From: Deltaproteobacteria bacterium UBA6967
GTDB lineage: Bacteria; SAR324; NAC60-12
Reading direction: 5' to 3'
Length of the DNA: 7,805 nucleotides
Assembly: GCA_002450295.1 (NCBI GenBank)
Contig: DJYX01000167.1
Location: 1 to 7,805, forward strand
Both the position numbers and the translations under genes were made by a program. Below, in pieces: positions 1-5,879 of the stretch (its first letter is position 1; the number at the start of each line of letters is the position of its first letter). The notes beneath the pieces are model-generated. The model was given only the letters and a program-made list of their open reading frames with translations. It was not told where the DNA came from and did no database searches.

Positions 1-1076
1 TTTATTGGGCAGCCTCTGATGTTGGTTGGGTAGTTGGCCATTCTTACATTGTTTACGCACCACTACTTCATGGATGCACGACAGTGGTTTATGAAGGCAA
101 ACCTGTCAAAACACCAGATCCAGGCGCATTTTGGCGGATGATTGAAGAGCACAAGATCAATCATTTCTTTACTGCACCAACAGCTTTCCGAGCAGTCCGC
201 AAAGAGGATCCTGATGCAGAGTTTTTGAAAAAATACGACATCTCTTCACTCAAGGGAATCTTCCTAGCCGGTGAAAGATTAGATCCTCCGACTTATGAGT
301 GGCTTCAAAATATTTTGGATATTCCGATCACGGATCACTGGTGGCAAACTGAAACGGGTTGGGCCATCGCTGGGAACCCAATGGGCTTGGAACCACACCA
401 GCCAAAGAGTGGTTCCGCAACGCTACCTTCTCCAGGTTACAACGTGACTGTACTTGATGAAGAAGGATATGAGGTGTCTAAAAATACCCAAGGAAACATC
501 GCCATCAAGCTGCCTCTTCCACCAAGTTGTTTACCAACACTCTGGGGCGATCATGATCGATTCAAAGCATCTTATCTTGATCAATTTCCCGGCTACTACA
601 GCACCTCTGATGGAGGATATATTGATGAAGATGGCTATGTCTTCGTGATGGGAAGGACCGATGACAACATCAACGTAGCCGGCCATCGGCTCTCTACTGG
701 AGAAATGGAAGAGCTGATTGGCTCACATGCTGCCGTTGCTGAATGTGCAGTAGTAGGAATTGATGATGAGTTGAGAGGGCAGGTACCGGTGGGCTTTGTC
801 GTCTTGAAAGATGGAGTCACTGCTGAGCCTGAATCAATTGAGCAAGACCTTATCTTGCTGATTCGACAAGAAATTGGCGCAGTAGCTTACTTCCGTCAAG
901 CCGCTGTTGTAGCTCGACTCCCCAAGACTCGTTCTGGAAAAATCCTGCGAAAAACCATCCGAAGGCTAGCTGTTGAAACAGATGTGCCTGTTCCACCAAC
1001 CATTGACGATCCAAAGATCATGACCGAGTTGCTGGAAGCAATGCAGTCCAAAGGGATCGGACAGTTCACGAAATAA
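1..1076 (+). CDS. prpE: Propionyl-CoA synthetase (PrpE/ACSS3-like acyl-CoA ligase), 5'-truncated by window edge
   Basis: AMP-forming short-chain acyl-CoA ligase, which activates propionate (or acetate) with ATP and CoA in the cytoplasm. The reading frame is open from base 3, so the gene begins outside the window; about 357 residues, roughly the C-terminal half to two-thirds of a 630-residue enzyme, are present. Visible marks are the ASDVGWVVGHSYIVYAPLL block at bases 9-65, the adenylation signature WWQTETGW near 336-362, and a C-terminal domain with GRTDDNINVAGHRLSTGE near 651-704. The catalytic lysine sits in PKTRSGK, its codon at 939-941; this lysine is acetylated by Pat-type enzymes in relatives. 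Tryptophan after TETG, the CLPTLWGDHDRF block and the terminal TIDDP motif match PrpE better than acetyl-CoA synthetase, which has TETGG. Substrate preference between propionate and another short acid cannot be settled here. No truncation apart from the window edge. Confidence 0.92.
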   Translation, partial: YWAASDVGWVVGHSYIVYAPLLHGCTTVVYEGKPVKTPDPGAFWRMIEEHKINHFFTAPTAFRAVRKEDPDAEFLKKYDISSLKGIFLAGERLDPPTYEWLQNILDIPITDHWWQTETGWAIAGNPMGLEPHQPKSGSATLPSPGYNVTVLDEEGYEVSKNTQGNIAIKLPLPPSCLPTLWGDHDRFKASYLDQFPGYYSTSDGGYIDEDGYVFVMGRTDDNINVAGHRLSTGEMEELIGSHAAVAECAVVGIDDELRGQVPVGFVVLKDGVTAEPESIEQDLILLIRQEIGAVAYFRQAAVVARLPKTRSGKILRKTIRRLAVETDVPVPPTIDDPKIMTELLEAMQSKGIGQFTK

Positions 1077-1089
1077 CACACAAATCCAA

Positions 1090-1127
1090 GCTGGCCTCAT
1101 TCCTCTGGGCCAGCCCCTTTGCCCCTT
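1090..1127 (+). terminator. Possible hairpin terminator after prpE
   Basis: A perfect 7-bp inverted repeat, GCTGGCC at 1090-1096 and GGCCAGC at 1108-1114 with an 11-nt loop, lies 13 bp after the prpE stop. The following sequence is pyrimidine-rich (cccctttgccccttctt) but lacks an uninterrupted T run, so it is at best a weak intrinsic terminator. It sits directly before the next start codon, so it could equally hamper or regulate initiation of the downstream gene. Confidence 0.4.
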
Positions 1128-1137
1128 CTTGTTCCTG

Positions 1138-3861
1138 ATGACCCCTACTAAACTCCCTTGCATCTTGTTGGCACAGAGCAACAGCGTTCCGATTGCCAGA
1201 AAATATTTTTACAAGTACCTGAAACCAGAAAATTCAACTGTCTGGGAACCGCCTCAAGTCATGCAGATTGAGCGGTGGCTGTTGCAACTAGCCCATCAAG
1301 CGTTGCTGTTTGAGCAGGTAACTTTTCCGGAAAATCTTGGTCGGGTTTTACAAAAGCGTGAGGAACAGCTGGTTTGGGAGGAAATCCTCAGAGAGGACCT
1401 TAAGGGTTCAAAAGATTTTCTACAAATTTTGCCACTGGTGCGAACCGTTCAAGAAACTCATCGTTTGTGGCAAATCCATCTCAGTTCAGAACCTCACGAC
1501 TTTCCGCCCAATCGCACTTGGGAGAAATTCACGGAATGGCAAACGACATTCGCAGACCGCTGTGACAAAGAAGGCTGGTGGACCGAAGCAGACCTAGTAT
1601 TCAACTGTCTGAAATGGATTAGGGAAGACCAAATTCCTATTCCTGAAGAATTCTGGTTTGTTGGCTTTCGTAAAGGCGAAGATTTATTACTTAATGAACT
1701 GCGACAAGCCCTTCAACCCCGCAACTGCACTTTTAGCGATTGGGAAATATCTAGACCGAAATCCACAAAACCTGTTACCCGTTGCTTTGCAGATCAGGAG
1801 TCAGAGCTTCGCACTGCGATTGACTGGCTAGCGGGCATGCGAAAGCAACGGCTTGAAGCCAAATTTGCTTTATTGATCCCAGGGCTCTCCCGAGTTCAGC
1901 ACACCGTGAGACGTTTGTTGAATGAACAGCTGATCCCAGATTTCGAATGGCAACCTGATTCCAGCCAAGATGTCTATCAAATAGTGACTGGACAACCTCT
2001 CTTGGAATTAAAGGCTTTTCAGCATTTGAATCATTGGTGGGAAATCCTACAACTGCTATCCAACGCGAGCTATCCCAAAATTCCTCTTGAGCTGCTTTCC
2101 CAAGTGCTTCGTTCAAGTTTCTGGAAATCAAAAGATTCTCAGGAATCTCTCATTCAGTTAGAACTGGCTTTACGCGATAAAGAATCTCTCACTGTGAGCC
2201 ACAGCCTATTGAAGCATCTAACTGAAAAAACTGGTTGTCCACATTTTCTGGAATTACTGGATAGCTTGAAAGAGCTCATCGCAAACACACCTAAGAAACA
2301 ACTACCTTCAGAATGGACTGAATTTTTGAGACAGGTTCGCCAACGTCTAGGCTGGCATCCAGGCAGAGAATGGGATGAGGAGCGTGAATTATTCCAGGAT
2401 CTTTCTCAATTGGACAACATCCTAGGCCCAATTCAGTTGGCTGGCCTTCTTCAGCAAGCCCGCAGACAGCTTCAGCACCGGATGTACTATCCCACTCAGG
2501 GTGGCGTATCAGAAAAGATTCTGATCATGGATACTCAGGATCTTTTAGACCTTCCCTTTGATGGTCTCTGGATCTGTGGTTTGACCGAAGAGCAGTTCCC
2601 TCCACATTCACGACATTCCAACCTGCTCCCGGCAACCTTACAAAATAAACTTGGCCTAAACTCCATGAATTTCGAACAAGTGGAAGAGAGCAGTCAGGAC
2701 CTTTTAAGGCGATGGGAAAACCAAGCAGTCGATTTAGTACTAAGTAGTCCCCTTTCCGTTGACGGTCGTGAAGTACGCCAAAGTCCCTGGCTCAATTGGC
2801 CTAAAGAGTTCGAAGATGCTGTAGATTCAAGAAGTTTAAATCCAATTTGGAAAGACTTCGCCAACCATCAAATCACTTTGGAAACGGTCTCCGATTCCGT
2901 GGGTTTGCCGCTCCCTATGGGTACAGCCGTTCGAGGTGGAACAAGTGTCCTCAAGGCTCAGGCTCTATGCCCGAGAATGGCTTATGCTGAGTATCGCCTG
3001 GGTGCCAAGCATCCCACTGTTCCTCAAGCAGGGCTATCCCCAATACAACGTGGAAATTTGGTCCACTGGTCTCTTGAAAACTTTTGGAATCAAGCACATA
3101 GATCATCTGCTTTGGAGAGTATAGTTCAAGTACAGGAATGGATAACAAATAGTATCGAGGCTGCCCTGGAACGTTTTGAGAAATACTATCCAGGGTTGAT
3201 CAAAACAAATTTTCGTAGATTGGAAGCGCGACGTCTCAATATCTTGCTCCATGACTGGCTAGATTTGGAGAAAAGCCGAGTTCCCTTTATTGTCGAAGCA
3301 TCAGAAGAAAAAGGTGAACTTTCACTGGGTGGACTGAAGTTCAGAGTTCGAATCGACCGGCTGGACCGTTTAGAACACTCTGATCAGTTCATATTACTTG
3401 ATTACAAATCGGGGACAGGAAATTCCCCAAAAAGTTGGTTTCAGCAAAGAATTACCGAACCACAACTACCTCTTTATGCCGTGAATCTTGAGGAAGGGAC
3501 TCTTGCAGCCGTTGCTTTTGCTCAGGTTCACAATCGAGAATGTAGTTTTAAAGGAATTCAAGCGGAAGAAGCTTCACTTCCGGGAATCAAGCCTTTCGAC
3601 AAACTTCCTCAAAGAAAAGAATGGCCCGCTGAATATGATTGGAGTTCTCTGATCGAAGATTGGCGAGTTCGCCTTGAAGATGTAGCACATGAGTTTGCAC
3701 AAGGTGCCGCCCCACTCAGCTACGGTATCCAAGTATCCTCTTCAGCTAACCTAATTGAACAGGTCTTTGCTTATTCGGGAGCAAGAGGTTTTTGCAGGGT
3801 CTATGAGTCCCATGTTCCTAAATTTAATGAAGATGCTTTTTCGGAGATTGATCGAAAATAA
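1138..3861 (+). CDS. AddB-like PD-(D/E)XK exonuclease / probable DNA repair protein
   Basis: Large cytoplasmic protein of 907 residues if started at ATG 1138; an in-frame TTG at 1129 would add three. It resembles the family called 'probable DNA repair protein' (TIGR03623 type), relatives of AddB with an inactive UvrD-like helicase part and a C-terminal RecB-type nuclease. Numbering from 1129: the helicase-like part shows FALLIPGLSRVQHTVRRLL and DGLWICGLTEEQFPP but no Walker A motif. The nuclease begins at GGTSVLKAQALC (about residue 603) and contains GNLVHWSLE with His646, IDRLD with Asp743, LLDYKSG with Asp758 and Lys760, and QLPLY at 779-783, so the catalytic set is complete. Of the cysteines that usually bind an Fe-S cluster around this domain, Cys614 and Cys889 remain, while two expected positions read Phe880 and Ser883. 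There is no Shine-Dalgarno before any start, so the exact start is uncertain. No helicase partner (AddA/UvrD type) is in the window. It converges with the nitroreductase gene, 11 bp apart. Confidence 0.82.
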   Translation: MTPTKLPCILLAQSNSVPIARKYFYKYLKPENSTVWEPPQVMQIERWLLQLAHQALLFEQVTFPENLGRVLQKREEQLVWEEILREDLKGSKDFLQILPLVRTVQETHRLWQIHLSSEPHDFPPNRTWEKFTEWQTTFADRCDKEGWWTEADLVFNCLKWIREDQIPIPEEFWFVGFRKGEDLLLNELRQALQPRNCTFSDWEISRPKSTKPVTRCFADQESELRTAIDWLAGMRKQRLEAKFALLIPGLSRVQHTVRRLLNEQLIPDFEWQPDSSQDVYQIVTGQPLLELKAFQHLNHWWEILQLLSNASYPKIPLELLSQVLRSSFWKSKDSQESLIQLELALRDKESLTVSHSLLKHLTEKTGCPHFLELLDSLKELIANTPKKQLPSEWTEFLRQVRQRLGWHPGREWDEERELFQDLSQLDNILGPIQLAGLLQQARRQLQHRMYYPTQGGVSEKILIMDTQDLLDLPFDGLWICGLTEEQFPPHSRHSNLLPATLQNKLGLNSMNFEQVEESSQDLLRRWENQAVDLVLSSPLSVDGREVRQSPWLNWPKEFEDAVDSRSLNPIWKDFANHQITLETVSDSVGLPLPMGTAVRGGTSVLKAQALCPRMAYAEYRLGAKHPTVPQAGLSPIQRGNLVHWSLENFWNQAHRSSALESIVQVQEWITNSIEAALERFEKYYPGLIKTNFRRLEARRLNILLHDWLDLEKSRVPFIVEASEEKGELSLGGLKFRVRIDRLDRLEHSDQFILLDYKSGTGNSPKSWFQQRITEPQLPLYAVNLEEGTLAAVAFAQVHNRECSFKGIQAEEASLPGIKPFDKLPQRKEWPAEYDWSSLIEDWRVRLEDVAHEFAQGAAPLSYGIQVSSSANLIEQVFAYSGARGFCRVYESHVPKFNEDAFSEIDRK

Positions 3862-3872
3862 ACCTGATACCT

Positions 3873-4436
3873 TCAGAGGAGCATTTCATCCAGCGGACGC
3901 CTAAGGCGAGACCCTAGTTCTTTCTGACGTTGAGTATCCGTGAGCGTGTCAGGATCGCCCAAATATCCAACTGCAATTACGGAGTAGGGTTCCTGATTTT
4001 GATTCAAACCAAAAGCCTCCTTAGCTGCTTCTACCGAGAAACCTCCCATTTGATGCAGGTAGATTTGTCGAGAGGCAGCTTGGATTGCAAGCTGAGCAAT
4101 TGCCTGTCCCAGATCATAACCAGCATGTCGGTTAACCTTTTCATTGTGAATGAAAAGCAATCTGGCGACTGCCAGCATTAAAACAGGAACCTGTTGAGCC
4201 CAACTACGATTTCCCTCCGACACACAATCCAACAAGACTCGGTGCCGTGCATCCCCACGATGAGTAATCAAAATTTGCCAGGGTTGCTCATTGAAGCAGG
4301 AGGACGACCAACGTAACGCCTCCAGCATGGCTTGTAACTCAATCTCTGGAATTGGTTTGGGATCAAAAGCTCTTGGGCTCCAGCGATCTTTGATGGCTTG
4401 AAGAACCGGCAGATCTGTGTCAACGGATTTGCTCAT
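3873..4436 (-). CDS. Nitroreductase family FMN-dependent oxidoreductase
   Basis: A 187-residue cytoplasmic flavoprotein of the NAD(P)H nitroreductase superfamily, normally a dimer using FMN to reduce nitro-aromatics, quinones or similar compounds; the natural substrate is unknown. FMN phosphate and isoalloxazine contacts are visible as RWSPRAFDPKPI at residues 18-29 and SSSCFNEQPW at 44-53. A central helix begins YDLGQAIAQLA near 107, and a C-terminal AVGYLGDP strand lies near residue 155. Length is normal for the compact subgroup and no disruption is seen. The ATG start is well supported by AAGGAG five bases upstream. The gene lies 46 bp after the stop of a pirin-family fragment on the same strand, suggesting a former pirin-nitroreductase operon. 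Any promoter inside or before the pirin gene would have been lost with its 5' half, so expression now depends on the AT-rich leader. Confidence 0.9.
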   Translation of the reverse strand: MSKSVDTDLPVLQAIKDRWSPRAFDPKPIPEIELQAMLEALRWSSSCFNEQPWQILITHRGDARHRVLLDCVSEGNRSWAQQVPVLMLAVARLLFIHNEKVNRHAGYDLGQAIAQLAIQAASRQIYLHQMGGFSVEAAKEAFGLNQNQEPYSVIAVGYLGDPDTLTDTQRQKELGSRLRRPLDEMLL

Positions 4437-4441
4437 CCAAA

Positions 4442-4447
4442 CTCCTT
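4442..4447 (-). promoter_or_regulatory. Ribosome binding site of the nitroreductase gene
   Basis: On the minus strand AAGGAG lies 5 nt before the ATG at 4436. This is the clearest start signal in the left half of the window and fixes the nitroreductase start. Confidence 0.8.
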
Positions 4448-4462
4448 AAAATTTAAATTTTA
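4447..4462. repeat. Perfect 16-bp AT palindrome in the nitroreductase leader
   Basis: TAAAATTTAAATTTTA is an exact 16-bp dyad that runs straight into the Shine-Dalgarno, sharing one base with it. It contains a TAAAAT hexamer that could serve as a -10 element, but I find no convincing -35 at 16-18 bp. It could be a repressor operator or chance in an AT-rich leader; the low complexity (only A and T) weakens the case. Confidence 0.4.
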
Positions 4463-4482
4463 CCGAATAATTGTGCGATCGA

Positions 4483-4665
4483 TCAGTTAATCCCAGTCTC
4501 AGTGCTGAGTTCAAAGAGAAGCAAGTTTGAGTTCAAAACAGATAGAAAATCAATGTCTTCCTCCATGACGGCAGCACCATCTCCAGCCCGCATTTCAATA
4601 TTGTGCAGCCTGAGTTCTCCCGAAATGAGTTGAAGCCAATCGAAGGGATTTCGGTGTACGAGAGA
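4483..4665 (-). pseudogene. Pirin-family bicupin, C-terminal remnant
   Basis: An open minus-strand frame ends at TGA 4483-4485 and reads ...LVHRNPFDWLQLISGELRLHN, then IEMRAGDGAAVMEED, then a terminal LLLFEL strand. This is the layout of the C-terminal cupin of pirin/YhhW-like proteins: a WLQV-x-G-x-L strand, an AGDGAAV turn and a final LLFDL strand. About 60 of the usual 230-290 residues remain. Upstream the frame degenerates into a Ser/Asn/His-rich stretch and hits an in-frame TAA at 4714-4716. No iron-binding N-terminal cupin, start codon or ribosome site is present in any minus frame. It therefore cannot encode a working quercetinase or redox sensor. It lies 46 bp upstream of the nitroreductase on the same strand and back-to-back with a LysR remnant. 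Family call is by recognition of motifs only. Confidence 0.72.
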
Positions 4666-4667
4666 AA

Positions 4668-4934
4668 GTGAGGAGTTGGAATGTGAATGATTATTATTTG
4701 AATCTTGAAATTCTTAGACAGGGCTTGCGTTGGAAACGACTTTCTGAATTTCTGGTCAAAGAGGAGATCGTCAAAAAGAATCTGATTCGTCTTTCGGAGT
4801 CCTTAATCAGCAGTATTTCAATACCAGTTTACTTGCTTAGGAAAAGGAACACTGTGTCAGGACCTGTGACACAACAAGTATGGGACTACTTTTTGGAAAA
4901 TATTGATGATGGTAAACGGGGGGTTTCGGCCTAA
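4668..4934 (+). pseudogene. LysR-type transcriptional regulator, C-terminal remnant
   Basis: The frame reads WNVNDYYLNLEILRQGLRW, then RLSEFLVKEEIVKKNLIRL, then IPVYLLRKRNTVSGPVTQQV and a final WDYFLENID helix. This matches the end of the LysR effector-binding domain: a V-N-D strand, a GLGW-x-LP turn, a FLV-x-EEL helix, an 'L.L..lyLv..r...sGP' strand and a last amphipathic helix. Only about 85 of about 300 residues exist; the DNA-binding helix-turn-helix and linker helix are missing. The turn reads GLRWKRLSEF where relatives have a Gly and a Pro, consistent with decay. The nominal GTG at 4668 has no ribosome site, and the frame is open only back to 4629. It converges on the next gene with 9 bp between stops. 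Before the loss it would have regulated the divergent pirin gene (inference from layout). Confidence 0.68.
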
Positions 4935-4943
4935 CTCTTTCAA

Positions 4944-5294
4944 TTAACCCCACTTGTCTGTCCGCACTTTTTTCTTCGCATGGACAGGACACTTGAAGAG
5001 TGGCTCTGGTTCCTTTTTTTCTTCACGTTGCTTGGCAGTGACTGCACCATTTGCTCGCTGTTCCGGAGTTGGATATTCTACTTCCAAGAACATTGGCCCC
5101 AGTCCTGTATCTCTTGTCTCACTCATAGACAATTGATAGCGAGGCTCCACTCTCTGGAATTCGTTTGGTTGTATCGGTGCAATTGGAGTAACCCGGTCTC
5201 TTGCCCCATCTAGATACTGAGGATAGAAATTGGTAGTGCCCTCTAATCGATGCCAGGGAGTTTGTTTTCTTTTTTTCTTAATTTGAGCTACCAT
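4944..5294 (-). CDS. Hypothetical basic protein, 116 residues
   Basis: I do not recognise a family. The ATG at 5294 is preferred because AAAGGG lies 4 nt upstream; a GTG at 5297 would add one residue but sits too close to that site. The protein starts with a highly basic patch (IKKKRKQTPWHRLEG), continues with a Pro/Arg-rich middle (RVTPIAPIQPNEFQRVEPRY), and has a conserved-looking GPMFLEVEYPTPEQR segment. It ends with a charged linker and a basic tail with FKCPVHAKKK (Cys102, His105). No signal peptide or membrane segment is seen. A single Cys and His in the tail are too few for a zinc site within one chain. Composition suggests a nucleic-acid or ribosome-associated role, but that is speculation. 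The codon pattern and uninterrupted 351-bp frame between well-defined neighbours favour a real gene. It is divergent from the DUF4262 gene. Confidence 0.6.
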   Translation of the reverse strand: MVAQIKKKRKQTPWHRLEGTTNFYPQYLDGARDRVTPIAPIQPNEFQRVEPRYQLSMSETRDTGLGPMFLEVEYPTPEQRANGAVTAKQREEKKEPEPLFKCPVHAKKKVRTDKWG

Positions 5295-5306
5295 CACGCC
5301 CTTTAG

Positions 5307-5345
5307 TTACAAAATATACGTAATTGGCAAGTTTGTGTGTTTCAT
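5307..5345 (-). CDS. Possible 12-residue leader ORF upstream of the hypothetical gene
   Basis: The minus strand reads ATG to TAA for MKHTNLPITYIL, too short for usual gene callers. It is preceded by a full AGGAGG at 5356-5361, 10 nt before the ATG, a stronger ribosome site than that of the gene behind it. The stop lies 9 nt before the GTG at 5297 and the ORF is in the same frame as the 116-residue protein. Either it is a translated leader coupled to that gene, or the TAA is a nonsense mutation in a formerly longer N-terminus. Confidence 0.35.
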   Translation of the reverse strand: MKHTNLPITYIL

Positions 5346-5355
5346 TGGATTGAAA

Positions 5356-5361
5356 CCTCCT
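5356..5361 (-). promoter_or_regulatory. Strong Shine-Dalgarno in front of the leader ORF
   Basis: TAGGAGGT on the minus strand is close to the ideal anti-16S match. It is 10 nt from the leader ATG, slightly long, and more than 60 nt from the start of the 116-residue protein, so it cannot directly serve that gene. On the plus strand the same bases (cctcct) have no such role for the DUF4262 gene. Confidence 0.5.
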
Positions 5362-5375
5362 AAAAAGTGATTCTC

Positions 5376-5867
5376 ATGGAACCATCTGATTTTCCCACCA
5401 GGGAAACCGTTTATGCAAAGATTCGCGCCGATTTGGATCAGTATGGTTGGAGTCTCATTTCGTCAATTTACCGCGATGAACTTTTCACACACACAGTTGG
5501 TCTAAGCTGGGGCTATGAACACCAAGAGATTGAACTCATCGGCCTGAATCAAGAAATCGCTGCAATGTTGCTAAATGAATTGGCCAGACGAGTCGTCAAT
5601 GGTGAAAAATTTCATGCCAACTGCCATTTTGAAGATATTGTAGATGGAGTTGATTTGATCCTTGTGGAAAACCCAATTGATCCACTTGGCAAGCCTATGA
5701 CCAATGGCAGACTCCGCTTGATTTGGCCTGATGAAAACAACCTCTATCCCTGGCAGAAAGGCTGCGAAGAAGAATGTCTAATCCAGCAGTGGTTTCCAGA
5801 TTCAACGATGCCTGAAAGAGATACTTGCGAGGCCTACGCACTTTTGGAACAAGCTACCCTTCGTTGA
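5376..5867 (+). CDS. DUF4262 domain protein
   Basis: A 163-residue soluble protein with the signatures I associate with DUF4262. These are an N-terminal YGWSLISSIYRDELFTHTVG segment ('y T v G l' core near residues 23-42), EIELIGL followed by a helix with LNELARRV, and a C-terminal LIWPDENNLYPWQKGC motif ('WPD..g.yPWe.gc'), then a tail of about 35 residues. The biochemical role of the family is unknown. The ATG at 5376 is chosen over the in-frame GTG at 5367; neither has a recognisable Shine-Dalgarno, so initiation may be weak or leaderless. It is divergent from the hypothetical gene across about 80 bp and converges on galU with 12 bp between stops. No disruption is visible. Confidence 0.75.
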   Translation: MEPSDFPTRETVYAKIRADLDQYGWSLISSIYRDELFTHTVGLSWGYEHQEIELIGLNQEIAAMLLNELARRVVNGEKFHANCHFEDIVDGVDLILVENPIDPLGKPMTNGRLRLIWPDENNLYPWQKGCEEECLIQQWFPDSTMPERDTCEAYALLEQATLR

Positions 5868-5879
5868 AATACAAGCTGA

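Noticed and set aside
1775..2131. Minus-strand 118-residue open frame inside the nuclease gene
   Set aside because: It lies wholly antisense to a well-supported coding region and shows no recognisable domain or start signal.
4470..4486. GCGATCGATC tandem GATC motif as a repeated element or methylation cluster
   Set aside because: Only two adjacent GATC sites; no larger array and no similar cluster elsewhere in the window.
4920..4951. Inverted repeat GGGGTT / AACCCC between the convergent LysR remnant and hypothetical gene as a terminator
   Set aside because: Only a 6-bp stem with a 20-nt loop and no T run on either side; not enough for an intrinsic terminator.
4954..5213. Two overlapping plus-strand frames opposite the hypothetical gene (Phe/Trp/Cys-rich, membrane-like)
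   Set aside because: Their hydrophobic look comes from reading Lys/Glu-rich codons backwards; the minus frame is longer, open to a plausible start and has a ribosome site.
5298..5375. Bidirectional promoter between the hypothetical and DUF4262 genes
   Set aside because: A promoter must lie here or nearby, but I find no convincing paired -35/-10 hexamers on either strand.
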